This document shows positions 1 through 8,153 of a stretch of 17,648 bases of DNA, in pieces. The DNA comes from Firmicutes bacterium UBA3941. GTDB taxonomy: Bacteria; Bacillota; Clostridia; Caldicoprobacterales; UBA3941. Location of the stretch: the NCBI GenBank assembly GCA_002385665.1, contig DGDX01000123.1:1-17648 (forward strand), in the 5' to 3' direction. Numbering within the stretch: the first letter of the stretch is position 1; each line of letters starts with the position of its first letter. Position numbers and translations under genes: made by a program. A model generated the notes under the pieces. That model was not told where the DNA came from and made no database searches. It saw only the letters and a program-made list of their open reading frames with translations.

Positions 1-19
1 AGATGTGTATAAGAGACAG
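1..19 (+). other. Tn5/Nextera mosaic-end adapter remnant
   Basis: The first 19 bases are identical to the Tn5 transposase mosaic end used in Nextera tagmentation libraries (AGATGTGTATAAGAGACAG). This is untrimmed adapter at the end of an assembled contig and not genomic sequence. Genome sequence begins at about base 20. Confidence 0.95.
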
Positions 20-359
20 AGTTAGGATTTAGGATCGATGAGAAGTATATTAATAGCTCTAATACTTCCTATTGTCCATGCTATTTGGTATAGGGGCAGT
101 TTTTCATTGTTTTATTTATAAAAAGGGTACCATCATAAAATAGCCGATTAATAGAAGTTTCAAAGATACGATTTGTGGCTATTATACCTGATTTATTTCA
201 TATTGTATTTTTGAAGCTTCCTAAGTGTTTATCCTGAAAAGTATGGTTAAGCATATCCACACTATCAAGGTAACGGGACTGTTAATTATATAAGGGATTA
301 GATAGTTTGCTTAGCTCATTTCATGGATAAATATAAAATAAATTATAAGGTGGTGCAAA
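20..359. other. Noncoding stretch, no gene recognised
   Basis: This is about 340 bases of AT-rich DNA with stops in all frames. The longest ATG-started frame (38-121) would give a hydrophobic 27-residue peptide with nothing recognisable. A weak promoter-like pair, TTGCTT (307-312) and TATAAA (332-337) with a long 19-base spacer, lies just ahead of the gene at 360. I see no RNA gene or repeat. Confidence 0.5.
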
Positions 360-1241
360 GTGGGGTTATTTACTAAGATTTATAACGGACTCATAAATAG
401 GTATGATGGCAGACGTCTGCGGTCCATTAGTCCCTTCGTTAAGATAATACCCTATATCATGCCAAAAAGGACCGATGCTCATGTTTTTAGCAAAGTGGTT
501 ATAGAGACCGATAGTATTAACTCATACATTCGGGAAAAACAGTTGAGCGGAATGAGGCTCACCTATCTGCATGTCTTTATAGCTGTTTTCGTACGTGTTA
601 TAGCTCAGAGACCTCAGCTTAACAGGTTTGTTATGAACAACCGCTATTTTGCAAGAAATAGGATATGGATATCCATGGCCATCAAAAGGACCCTTAAGGA
701 TGAAGGCGAGGAAACTACGGTAAAGTTCAGCTTTACCGGTAAAGAAAACATTTTTGAAATAGCTCAGGTTATAGATAAGGTCATTGGAGAGAATAGGCAG
801 GTAGGAACCGATAATGAAACTGACAAGCTAGCCGGTATTATAATGTCCTTACCAAATATTATAGTCAAAATTCTGATGGGGGCAATCAGGCAGATGGACA
901 AATGGAATATGTTACCGGGGGCACTTATAGAGGCCAGTCCCTTTCATACAACCCTGTTTTTGACATATCTAAAGTCCATCAAACTGGATTATGTGTATCA
1001 TCATATCTACGATTTTGGAAATACCGGTATATTTATCTCACTGGGTAGGGAAAAACGAATGGCAATGGCAGAAAAGGACAAGGCAGTAGTTAAACGGGTA
1101 TGTGTCCTGGGTATAGCCATAGACGAAAGGATCTGTGACGGGTTGTATTTTGCCAATTCAATTAAGCTGGTCCATAGATATTTGGCTAATCCCTATCTAT
1201 TGGAAGAGGGGCTGGAGAAGATAGTTGAAGATGTAGTATAA
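360..1241 (+). CDS. Stand-alone 2-oxoacid dehydrogenase E2-like acyltransferase-fold protein
   Basis: This 293-residue protein resembles the catalytic domain of dihydrolipoamide acyltransferases (E2) and chloramphenicol acetyltransferase. It has no lipoyl or E1/E3-binding domain and no pdh/odh genes beside it, so it is not a normal complex subunit. The C-terminal signature GIAIDERICDG (about 251-261) aligns with the E2 motif DHRxxDG, but Glu256 replaces the catalytic His while Asp260-Gly261 are kept. From memory, DERICDG recurs in a family of free-standing E2-like proteins in Clostridia and Bacteroidetes, so this may be a subfamily trait. The SPFHTTLFLTYL stretch (about 193-204) fits the usual 'SPF/GS' region of that group. 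The start is GTG 360, with AAGGTGG at 347-353. A strong terminator follows, so it is probably monocistronic. Acyl donor and acceptor are unknown; family assignment is fairly sure, function is not. Confidence 0.75.
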   Translation: MGLFTKIYNGLINRYDGRRLRSISPFVKIIPYIMPKRTDAHVFSKVVIETDSINSYIREKQLSGMRLTYLHVFIAVFVRVIAQRPQLNRFVMNNRYFARNRIWISMAIKRTLKDEGEETTVKFSFTGKENIFEIAQVIDKVIGENRQVGTDNETDKLAGIIMSLPNIIVKILMGAIRQMDKWNMLPGALIEASPFHTTLFLTYLKSIKLDYVYHHIYDFGNTGIFISLGREKRMAMAEKDKAVVKRVCVLGIAIDERICDGLYFANSIKLVHRYLANPYLLEEGLEKIVEDVV

Positions 1242-1250
1242 ACCAACGGG

Positions 1251-1284
1251 AGAGGCAAACCAAAACCTGGTTTGCCTCTTTTTT
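1251..1284 (+). terminator. Rho-independent terminator after the E2-like gene
   Basis: A perfect 12-bp stem (1251-1262 with 1268-1279, arm AGAGGCAAACCA) with a 5-base loop runs directly into a T-rich tract (1279-1284, then TTT after one G). It separates the acyltransferase gene from the permease remnant. Confidence 0.93.
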
Positions 1285-1330
1285 GTTTCTGGGCAATCAA
1301 AAATTACCATAGGACAAGCATCGGGTTTTC

Positions 1331-1359
1331 TTGCATATAACCTATAAAATTGATAAGAT
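1331..1359 (+). promoter_or_regulatory. Possible promoter ahead of the permease remnant
   Basis: TTGCAT (1331-1336) is followed after 17 bases by TAAGAT (1354-1359), which is preceded by TGA, giving an extended -10 element. The -35 box is poor. If real, it would drive the truncated permease and ytcP-like gene despite the terminator upstream. Confidence 0.3.
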
Positions 1360-1385
1360 AGTGAGTGTACTAAATAAAGATACTA

Positions 1386-1625
1386 TTGGTTCTTAATATA
1401 GGTTGGATTATGAATGCGGGCTTTGAACAGGTTTATCTATTAGGGAATGCATCGGTTCAGGAAGTGTCCAATACTCTAGAAGTGTATGTATATAACTATG
1501 CACTGAAATACTTCCGCTATTCCTTTGGTACAGCAATCGGAATCTTCAATTCCATCGCAGCATTCTTACTTATAACTGTGTCTAACTTTGTTTCCAAGAA
1601 AATAGATGGAGAGGGCGTATTATGA
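1386..1625 (+). pseudogene. C-terminal remnant of LplB-type sugar ABC permease
   Basis: This 79-residue frame matches the extreme C-terminus of the LplB/YtcP-partner class of carbohydrate ABC permeases. It shows the pattern GWIMNAGFEQVYLL, then a TYVY-like segment (VYVYNYAL), then the last membrane span with FNSIAAFLLI and the closing VSKK. Family members are about 290-320 residues; the first ~220, including the EAA loop, are absent. The frame opens at TTG 1386, only 13 bases after an in-frame stop at 1371, and has no ribosome binding site. The missing part cannot fit between the terminator at 1251-1284 and here. The 3' end is intact: its TGA overlaps the next ATG (ATGA at 1622). I infer a deletion or rearrangement that removed the front of the gene. 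Confidence 0.8.
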
Positions 1626-2569
1626 TTAATGTAAAAGGGGGCGGTAGTATGAAGGTAAGAAGGAGTGCCTTAAGCAGAATAACTGCGGAAGATGTGATAT
1701 TTGATACAATAAACTATTTTCTTTTGATTTTCCTATGCGTTGCGACCCTATATCCTTTTTTAAATACTTTGGCCATATCCTTAAACGATGCGACTGACGC
1801 AATTCGAGGGAATATATACCTCTGGCCTAGAGAGTTTTCCTGGCGCAACTATGAGATGATTTTAAAGGAGAACACCAATATCGGTAGGGCCCTATTCATT
1901 TCGGCGGCCAGAGCAGTTGTAGGAGCCGGAACCAGTGTATTTGCCTGTCTGATGATAGCCTATACCTTGAGCCGAAGGGAGTTTGTACTTCGAAAGTTTT
2001 TTATTAAATTTCTTGTTCTTACCATGTACTTTAGCGGCGGTATGATCCCTGTCTACCTTTTGATGAGGTCCTTAGGTCTAATAAACAACTTTCTAGTATA
2101 TATACTGCCGGGAATGGTAGGTGCCTATAACGTCATGGTCATGAGAAGTTATATAGAGGGTATTCCTGAAAGTCTCGTGGAGGCCGCTAAAATTGATGGA
2201 GCCAGCGAGTATCGAATATTATTTACTATTATCATGCCTTTAAGCTTGCCGGTTATTGCCACCATTATATTATTCGTAGCCGTGGGTCAGTGGAACTCTT
2301 GGATTGATACCATGCTCTACTGTTCCAGCAGACAGGAACTCAGCACTCTACAGTTTGAGCTACAAAAGCTTCTATCCTCCACCCGGACTATGACATCGGC
2401 AACAGCAGACTCGGCAGAAGCCTTGGGGCTATTGGAAAAAGGAATAGTTACACCTAATTCACTTCGGGCGGCTATGACTATTATAGCAACAGTGCCTATA
2501 CTATTCTCTTACCCCTTCCTACAGAAATATTTTGTTCAGGGTTTAACCTTGGGCGGAGTAAAAGGATAA
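1622..2569 (+). CDS. YtcP-type carbohydrate ABC transporter permease
   Basis: This integral membrane permease of a binding-protein-dependent sugar importer belongs to the class that pairs with LplB-like permeases and takes up oligosaccharides. The cytoplasmic EAA loop is clear: EAAKIDGASEYRILFTIIMPLSLPVIA at about residues 183-209, which docks on the ATPase. Hydrophobic spans at about 34-55, 96-115, 130-150, 210-230 and 285-305 agree with the family. The C-terminal LTLGGVKG is the usual ending. Two starts are possible: ATG 1622, coupled to the upstream stop with GGAGAGGG at 1608-1615, or ATG 1649, with GGGGG at 1637-1641, which better matches the usual N-terminus and gives 306 residues. The gene looks intact, but its partner is truncated and neither a binding protein nor an ATPase is nearby, so the transporter may be dead. 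Confidence 0.88.
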   Translation: MINVKGGGSMKVRRSALSRITAEDVIFDTINYFLLIFLCVATLYPFLNTLAISLNDATDAIRGNIYLWPREFSWRNYEMILKENTNIGRALFISAARAVVGAGTSVFACLMIAYTLSRREFVLRKFFIKFLVLTMYFSGGMIPVYLLMRSLGLINNFLVYILPGMVGAYNVMVMRSYIEGIPESLVEAAKIDGASEYRILFTIIMPLSLPVIATIILFVAVGQWNSWIDTMLYCSSRQELSTLQFELQKLLSSTRTMTSATADSAEALGLLEKGIVTPNSLRAAMTIIATVPILFSYPFLQKYFVQGLTLGGVKG

Positions 2570-2602
2570 ACGGGATCACCTGTTATGAAGGAATTAATGC
2601 GA

Positions 2603-2677
2603 ATCCCGAACCTGTCCAGAAAACCACCTTCCCAAGTAATAATGGGATTGCTGGCACACAGGTTTCGGGAGTTTTTT
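2603..2677 (+). terminator. Layered terminator with possible competing fold
   Basis: An outer stem pairs 2605-2615 (CCCGAACCTGT) with 2658-2669 (ACAGGTTTCGGG, one bulge). Inside it, CCAG (2616-2619) pairs with CTGG (2651-2654) and TCCCA (2630-2634) with TGGGA (2643-2647). Six T follow at 2672-2677. CGGGAT at 2571-2576 is perfectly complementary to ATCCCG at 2603-2608 and would compete with the outer stem. It serves at least as the terminator of the permease unit. Confidence 0.7.
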
Positions 2678-2747
2678 ATTTCTAGCTGTAATTTCAAAAA
2701 TCCATTTTTCTCAAATAATAATGCAACTTCCCTATAAACTCCAATCC

Positions 2748-2776
2748 TTGAATGTTTAAGGCTTTAGTGTTAGAAT
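2748..2776 (+). promoter_or_regulatory. secA promoter (sigma-A type, extended -10)
   Basis: The -35 box TTGAAT (2748-2753), a 17-base spacer and the -10 box TAGAAT (2771-2776) are preceded by TGT, giving a TGn extended -10. A start near 2783 would leave a leader of about 88 bases before secA. Confidence 0.65.
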
Positions 2777-2803
2777 TAGATATCAAAATATGAGACTGGC
2801 TAA

Positions 2804-2846
2804 TTCCTCCAGCGGCTGCTGTACTGGGGCATATCCGGCTGGGGAA
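2804..2846 (+). promoter_or_regulatory. Hairpin in the secA 5' leader
   Basis: TTCC-t-CCAGC (2804-2813) pairs with GCTGGGGAA (2838-2846): nine pairs with one bulged T and a 24-base loop. It ends 12 bases before the ribosome binding site GGAG (2859-2862). No terminator-like T-run follows, so any effect would more likely be on translation or mRNA stability. Confidence 0.45.
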
Positions 2847-2870
2847 TATTTAAAAAATGGAGTGTATAAT

Positions 2871-5570
2871 ATGGGGCTATTTAAAAAGATATTCGGTGAT
2901 AGTAACTCTAGGGAAATAAAGCGGCTAGAAAAAATAGTGGATGAAATAGAAGCATTAGAGCCTGCCATGAAGGCTTTGTCTGATGTACAGCTTCGGGCTA
3001 AGACCGATGAATTCAAGGCGCGACTAAAACAAGGCGAGACCCTTGACGATATCCTTGTTGAGGCCTTTGCGGTGGTGAGGGAGGCCTCAGTTAGAACCCT
3101 GGGGATGAGACACTTTAGGGTTCAGCTTATTGGCGGTATAGTGCTTCATCAGGGGCGAATAGCCGAGATGAAGACCGGTGAGGGTAAGACCTTGGTGGCT
3201 ACCCTGCCCGCTTATTTAAATGCCCTTACTGGTAAAGGGGTGCATATTGTTACTGTAAACGATTATCTGGCCCAGAGGGACAGCGAATGGATGGGGAAGA
3301 TCTATAAGTTTCTGGGGCTATCGGTGGGGCTGATAATTCACGATATGAAGTCCAGCAGGCGCAGGGAAAGCTACAATGCGGACATAACTTACGGAACCAA
3401 CAACGAGTTTGGATTTGATTATCTTCGGGACAATATGGTGATATACAAGGAAGAGATGGTTCAGAGGGAGCTGAACTTTGCCATAGTGGACGAGGTTGAC
3501 TCCATCTTAGTGGACGAGGCACGGACCCCGCTAATCATTTCCGGTGCCGGAGAAAAGTCCACGGATATGTATCACAAGGCTGACCGTTTTGTGATTAGAC
3601 TAAAGAACGAAATAGACTTTGAAATAGATGAAAAGGCCAAAACTATCAATCTAACTGAAGAAGGGGTAGCCAAAGCCGAAGCATATTTTAAGGTGGAGGA
3701 TTGGTCAAACCTAGATCCAACCGGAGAAAATCCGGAACTGGCATACTTGCCCCATCATGTAAATCAAGCCTTAAAAGCCCGCTATCTTATGAAAAGGGAT
3801 ACAGACTATGTAGTTAAGGACGATCAGGTCATTATAGTCGATGAATTTACCGGCAGGCTTATGACAGGACGAAGGTATAGCGACGGACTACATCAGGCTA
3901 TAGAGGCTAAAGAAGGGGTTAATGTCAGGCGTGAGAGTAAGACCCTGGCTACCATAACGTTCCAGAATTATTTCAGGATGTATAAAAAGTTATCCGGGAT
4001 GACGGGAACAGCCAAAACCGAAGAGGATGAGTTTAAAACCATATACGGGTTAGACGTTGTAGTTATACCTACCAATGAGGAGATGATCCGCCAGGACTAC
4101 AACGATGTAATCTATTTGAACCAAAAGGCGAAATTTAATGCAGTAGTAGAGGAGATAGTTCAGCGTCACTCCCTGGGGCAGCCGGTATTGGTAGGTACGG
4201 TGACAATAGAGAATTCTGAGATTCTAAGTGCCATGCTAAAGCGCCGGGGTATCCCACATGAGGTTTTAAATGCCAAGTACCATGAGAAGGAAGCAGAGAT
4301 AGTTGCACAGGCAGGAAGGTACAAGGCAGTTACCATTGCCACCAATATGGCTGGTAGAGGTACGGATATACTTCTGGGTGGTAATCCTGAATTCATGGCA
4401 AAGAAGGAAATGAAAAAACAAGGATACTCCGACGAACTGATAAATCAGGCGACCGGAACACAAAAAACCGATGACCCGGATGTGTCGGCTGCTCGCAAGG
4501 TATATAGGGAGCTGTTTAGTAAGTTTGCAGAGGAGACCGAGCTGGAACGTCAAAAGGTTATAGAACTGGGAGGACTACACATCATAGGTACCGAGCGCCA
4601 TGAGAGCAGGCGTATAGATAATCAGTTGAGGGGTCGAGCCGGACGACAAGGGGATCCAGGATCCTCCAGGTTCTATATCTCCTTAGAGGATGATCTTATG
4701 AGACTCTTTGGTTCCGACAGAATCCAGGGAATTGTAAACAGACTTGGATTGGAAGATGATCAGGCCATAGAATATGGACTTTTATCCAAGCAAATTGAAG
4801 CAGCTCAAAAGAGGGTTGAAGGCAACAACTTTAACATACGAAAACATGTTCTCCAATACGATGATGTCATGAATACCCAAAGGGAGGTAATATACTCCCA
4901 GCGCCGAAAAGTGCTGGAGGGGGAGGATCTTAAGGAGTCCATAATGGATATGGTGGCATCGGTAGTAGATGGCGCTATTGAGATGTATATAGGTGAGCTT
5001 TCAAACCCGGAGGATTGGGATATTAAAGGCCTTATTGGACACCTGGAAAGAATCTTTCTGCCAAGAAATGCTGTATATATACCGGAGGACGAGATATACG
5101 ATCTTGATAAAGAAGTATTAAGGAATAAGATATTAGAAGCCGCTCATAAGGCCTATGCCCTAAAGGAAGAGGAGAATGGCGAGGAGAATATGAGAGAGGC
5201 AGAGAGGGTTATCCTCTTAAGGGTTGTAGATCAGAAGTGGATGGACCATATCGATGCCATGGATCAACTACGCCAGGGAATTGGGCTTAGGGCTTATGGC
5301 CAAAGGGATCCGGTTATTGAATACCAGATGGAAGGCTTTGAGATGTTTGAGGAAATGATCCGAAGCATCCAGGAAGAGACGGTACGCATTCTCTATAATA
5401 TTAGGATAGAGGCCAGGGCACCCCAGCGGGAAAGGGTGGCAAAACCGACCAGGGCAAGCCATGGCGACAGCGGGCCCAAAAAACCCGTAGTAAAGGGTAA
5501 TAAGGTGGGAAGAAATGATCCCTGTCCTTGTGGCAGTGGGCTAAAATATAAAAGATGTTGTGGTGCTTGA
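2871..5570 (+). CDS. secA: Preprotein translocase ATPase SecA
   Basis: This is the motor of the Sec pathway: it binds preproteins and drives them through SecYEG at the inner face of the membrane by ATP hydrolysis. The 899 residues are full length. The Walker A motif MKTGEGKT is at 100-107, the DEAD-like motif [14 protein letters not shown] at about 206-219, and motif VI-type [15 protein letters not shown] at about 586-600. The C-terminal zinc/SecB tail [13 protein letters not shown] is at 885-897, with all cysteines present. The start is ATG 2871, opening with the typical MGLFKKIFG and preceded by GGAG at 2859-2862. An in-frame ATG at 2790 would add 27 residues but has no ribosome binding site and lies just after the predicted transcription start. 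prfB follows after 57 bases with no terminator, so the two are probably co-transcribed. Confidence 0.98.
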   Translation: MGLFKKIFGDSNSREIKRLEKIVDEIEALEPAMKALSDVQLRAKTDEFKARLKQGETLDDILVEAFAVVREASVRTLGMRHFRVQLIGGIVLHQGRIAEMKTGEGKTLVATLPAYLNALTGKGVHIVTVNDYLAQRDSEWMGKIYKFLGLSVGLIIHDMKSSRRRESYNADITYGTNNEFGFDYLRDNMVIYKEEMVQRELNFAIVDEVDSILVDEARTPLIISGAGEKSTDMYHKADRFVIRLKNEIDFEIDEKAKTINLTEEGVAKAEAYFKVEDWSNLDPTGENPELAYLPHHVNQALKARYLMKRDTDYVVKDDQVIIVDEFTGRLMTGRRYSDGLHQAIEAKEGVNVRRESKTLATITFQNYFRMYKKLSGMTGTAKTEEDEFKTIYGLDVVVIPTNEEMIRQDYNDVIYLNQKAKFNAVVEEIVQRHSLGQPVLVGTVTIENSEILSAMLKRRGIPHEVLNAKYHEKEAEIVAQAGRYKAVTIATNMAGRGTDILLGGNPEFMAKKEMKKQGYSDELINQATGTQKTDDPDVSAARKVYRELFSKFAEETELERQKVIELGGLHIIGTERHESRRIDNQLRGRAGRQGDPGSSRFYISLEDDLMRLFGSDRIQGIVNRLGLEDDQAIEYGLLSKQIEAAQKRVEGNNFNIRKHVLQYDDVMNTQREVIYSQRRKVLEGEDLKESIMDMVASVVDGAIEMYIGELSNPEDWDIKGLIGHLERIFLPRNAVYIPEDEIYDLDKEVLRNKILEAAHKAYALKEEENGEENMREAERVILLRVVDQKWMDHIDAMDQLRQGIGLRAYGQRDPVIEYQMEGFEMFEEMIRSIQEETVRILYNIRIEARAPQRERVAKPTRASHGDSGPKKPVVKGNKVGRNDPCPCGSGLKYKRCCGA

Positions 5571-5627
5571 GGGTATGGATAACTTCAGGTATCCAATACT
5601 AGTTTAGAAGCGAAAGGCGTGATGTAT

Positions 5628-6729
5628 ATGTTTGCACTTGAAAATCTCCAGGAAACCCTGGAAAAAATAAACACAGTTTTCACTCAGGTTGGTGATTCAC
5701 TTTGACATCCCAGGATGTCGGGAAAAAATTAAAGAATACGAGGCACAGATGAACGACCCCTCATTTTGGGAGGACCTGGAAAACTCCCAAAAAGTGAACA
5801 GGGAAATTAAGTACCTCAAAAACAAAATCGACAGGTACGAGACCTTAAAGTCCAGAATTGAGGATGTTGACATCCTAATTCAACTGGGTATTGAGGAGGG
5901 TGATCCATCCGTTATGGAGGAAGCCCAGACTGAGATAGGCAAGCTTGAAAAGAGTGTGGAGACCTTAAGGCTAGAGACCCTGCTAAGCGGTCCCTATGAT
6001 CGAAACAACGCCATTATATCCATACACGCAGGGGCGGGCGGTACTGAGGCTATGGATTGGGCATCTATGCTACTCCGCATGTACACCAGGTGGTGCGAGA
6101 GCAAGGGCTACCAGGTGGAGACATTGGATTTACTGCCCGGTGAGGAGGCCGGAATAAAAAGTGTAACTCTGGGGATAACCGGGGAGAATGCCTATGGCTA
6201 TCTAAAGGCTGAAAAAGGGGTCCACAGACTGGTGCGGATTTCCCCTTTCGATTCTTCGGGACGTAGACATACCTCCTTTGCATCCTTGGATGTTATGCCG
6301 GAACTGGATAATGATGTGGAGTTGGATATTAGACCTGAAGATTTAAAGATCGACACCTATAGATCCGGTGGTGCCGGGGGACAACATGTTAACAAAACGG
6401 AGTCAGCCGTTAGAATTACTCATTTGCCCACGGGTATTGTAGCTCAATGCCAGAATGAGCGCTCCCAAATACAGAATAGAGAAACGGCGATGAAGGTTCT
6501 AAAAGCCAGGCTTTTAGAGCTAAAGGAAGCCGAAACCCAGGCAAAGATAGAGCAAATGAAGGGCGAGATGAAGAGAATAGAATGGGGAAGCCAAATAAGA
6601 TCCTATGTCTTTCATCCATACAGTATGGTTAAGGATCATCGGACCAACCAGGAGACTGGTAATATTCAGGCTGTCATGGATGGGGAATTGGATATATTCA
6701 TAAATTCTTACCTCCAGATGATGGCATAG
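5628..6729 (+). CDS. prfB: Peptide chain release factor 2 (programmed +1 frameshift)
   Basis: RF2 recognises UGA and UAA stop codons and triggers release of the finished peptide. The gene is in two frames. Frame one runs from ATG 5628 for 25 codons ([18 protein letters not shown]...) to an in-frame TGA at 5703-5705. Ribosomes must slip +1 at CTT TGA C (5700-5706) and continue with GAC ATC CCA to the stop at 6729, giving 366 residues. The stop-codon recognition motif SPF falls at 205-207 and the catalytic GGQ at 250-252, the same numbering as E. coli RF2, which supports this start. ATG 5622 is a less favoured alternative. AAAGG at 5613-5617 is the ribosome binding site. The frameshift gives feedback control by RF2 level, as is well established for this gene. 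A gene caller ignoring the shift would start near TTG 5689 and lose the real N-terminus. Confidence 0.97.
5686..5706 (+). promoter_or_regulatory. prfB: prfB +1 frameshift site with atypical stimulator
   Basis: The slippery CTT and the in-frame TGA followed by C (5700-5706) are canonical. The usual AGGGGG element three bases upstream of CTT is not present. Instead AGG (5686-5688) and GGTGAT (5691-5696) occur; GGTGAT is complementary to the AUCACC part of the 16S rRNA 3' end. Confidence 0.9.
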
Positions 6730-6824
6730 AATGGCGACAAAAGGAACTATCCATGTAACCTATTATGGACCAATAGAGTAGATGTTGACTTGGGTTTGGT
6801 GGACGTGGATTTAGGGGGATATAA

Positions 6825-7505
6825 TTGAAGAAGACATATAAATATGAGACTCATTTGCATACCAGGGAAGGAAGTGCCTGCGCTTCTGCTACGGGCAGGG
6901 AGATGGTCAGGGCACATATAGAAGCGGGATATTCAGGTATGATTGTGACGGATCACTTTTTTAACGGGAATACTGCCGTTCCAAGGAATATCCCCTGGAA
7001 GGATAGGGTGGAACTTTTTTGTCTAGGCTATGAAAATGCAGCAGATGAAGCCAAAAATACTGATTTTAGTGTTTTTTTCGGCTGGGAATATGCCTATCGT
7101 GGAACAGAATTTTTAACCTATGGACTGGATAAAAAGTTCCTATTAGACCATCCGGATATCCTTGACTGGAGTATAGAGAAGTATTTTGATAAAGTGCATG
7201 AGCATGGAGGTTTTTTGTCTCATGCTCATCCTTTCAGGGAGGCCTTTTATATTGATACAGTTAGGTTATACCCGGATTATGTGGATGCGGTTGAGGTGAT
7301 AAATTCCAGTCACCTGGATCCTAAATTCGATGAAAGGGCCTTAGCCTATGCCAAGAAACACAATTTGCCGATGACCGCCGGTTCCGATTCCCATCACCTA
7401 GATAGCTTACCTGGAGGCGGTATGGAGTTTTATGAAAGGCTTAATTCCATTGAGGATTTTGTTCGAGCTGTAAAGGATCAGGCCTATATTCTAATCGAGA
7501 CATAA
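6825..7505 (+). CDS. PHP-domain metal-dependent phosphoesterase
   Basis: This 226-residue protein has the full PHP metal-binding motif set: HLHT (10-13), DH (43-44), HAHP (133-136) and a DSHH motif near 188-191. PHP proteins of this size are metal-dependent phosphoesterases that include histidinol phosphatase and 5'-3' nucleotidases (YciV-like); the substrate cannot be told from sequence. No signal peptide is visible, so it should be cytoplasmic. The start is TTG 6825 with a strong AGGGGG at 6813-6818. The preceding prfB stop is 95 bases away and no terminator or clear promoter separates them, so read-through from secA-prfB is possible. No his genes are nearby, so I would not call it hisK. 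Confidence 0.85.
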   Translation: MKKTYKYETHLHTREGSACASATGREMVRAHIEAGYSGMIVTDHFFNGNTAVPRNIPWKDRVELFCLGYENAADEAKNTDFSVFFGWEYAYRGTEFLTYGLDKKFLLDHPDILDWSIEKYFDKVHEHGGFLSHAHPFREAFYIDTVRLYPDYVDAVEVINSSHLDPKFDERALAYAKKHNLPMTAGSDSHHLDSLPGGGMEFYERLNSIEDFVRAVKDQAYILIET

Positions 7506-7567
7506 TATCTAATAAGGAATTTACAGATCCAATCGTTTTATCTATTTAGCATGAAAAGATAAACCCG

Positions 7568-7596
7568 TTGGCAAAATATGTCCTATATGGTACAAT
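7568..7596 (+). promoter_or_regulatory. cheW promoter (near-consensus sigma-A)
   Basis: TTGGCA (7568-7573), a 17-base spacer and TACAAT (7591-7596) preceded by TGG give a near-consensus promoter with an extended -10. Each box differs from consensus at one base. The position shows that translation cannot start at TTG 7568, which is the -35 box itself. An AT-rich inverted repeat (TTTATCT 7537-7543 with AGATAAA 7557-7563) lies just upstream. Confidence 0.75.
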
Positions 7597-7639
7597 TATC
7601 TTAACCTCAAGGGGTTTGGAAAAAGAGGGGGGTATTCTC

Positions 7640-8095
7640 ATGATTGAAACACAATATGTCATCTTTAGATTAGGGGAGGATCTTTATGGAGCGACTATAA
7701 AGGATGTACAGGAAATTATCCTTCCCCAAAAGCCCACCAGGGTACCTAATAATCCGGATTTTATAGAGGGGATTATTGATTATCGGGATAGGGTGATACC
7801 TGTCCTGGATCTAAAGAAACGTTTTCAATTGGGGGACAGTAAGTATGAAGGTCAGTCCAGGTTTATAGTAGCAAGGGTAAATGATAATGATATAGCCTTT
7901 GCTGTGGACGAGGTTACTGAGATACTGAGAGCCCAAAGGGAGGATATCGAAGAGGCCCCCGAGGCAACCCGCATTGGCAAGGAATATATTTACGGGGTAA
8001 CCCATATAGGTGACCAACTTATAGTTTTGTTGGAGCTTTCCAAGGTCTTATCCGTAGATGAGCGGGATGTGCTCGAATCCATGGATATCGGTTAA
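7640..8095 (+). CDS. cheW: CheW-type chemotaxis coupling protein
   Basis: This 151-residue single CheW domain links chemoreceptors to the histidine kinase CheA at the membrane-associated signalling array. Typical features are YVIFRLGEDLYGATIKDVQEII near the start, PNNPDFIEGIIDYRDRVIPVLDLKKRF at about 34-61, and the second half IAFAVDEVTEILR followed by YIYGVTHIGDQLIVLLEL. The length agrees with stand-alone CheW. The start is ATG 7640, preceded by GAGGGGG. It has its own promoter and terminator and no che, fli or mcp gene beside it, so it is an orphan coupling protein serving components encoded elsewhere. A CheV function is excluded because there is no receiver domain. Confidence 0.92.
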   Translation: MIETQYVIFRLGEDLYGATIKDVQEIILPQKPTRVPNNPDFIEGIIDYRDRVIPVLDLKKRFQLGDSKYEGQSRFIVARVNDNDIAFAVDEVTEILRAQREDIEEAPEATRIGKEYIYGVTHIGDQLIVLLELSKVLSVDERDVLESMDIG

Positions 8096-8153
8096 TTATA
8101 TTTGTAAAATCAGGCATATAAATTGTTAAGGGATAGCTAATATAAGGGAATAT

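Noticed and set aside
38..121. 27-residue hydrophobic ORF starting ATG 38 near the contig edge
   Set aside because: It has poor ribosome-binding-site spacing and no recognisable family. It is short enough to occur by chance and sits next to adapter sequence.
2790..2870. N-terminal extension of SecA from ATG 2790
   Set aside because: It has no ribosome binding site, is not part of the SecA family N-terminus, and begins just after the predicted transcription start. ATG 2871 has a good site and the typical MGLFKKIFG start.
5577..5594. Small hairpin GGATA/TATCC between secA and prfB as a terminator
   Set aside because: It has only five mostly weak pairs and no T-run, so it should not stop transcription. 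secA and prfB are likely co-transcribed.
5689..5703. Independent start of prfB at TTG 5689
   Set aside because: This is only the open part of the +1 frame before the shift site. The true N-terminus is in frame with ATG 5628, and motif numbering matches RF2 only with the frameshift.
7568..7639. Extra 24 residues at the N-terminus of CheW from TTG 7568
   Set aside because: Those bases are the -35 and -10 boxes of the cheW promoter. ATG 7640 has a strong ribosome binding site and the family N-terminus.
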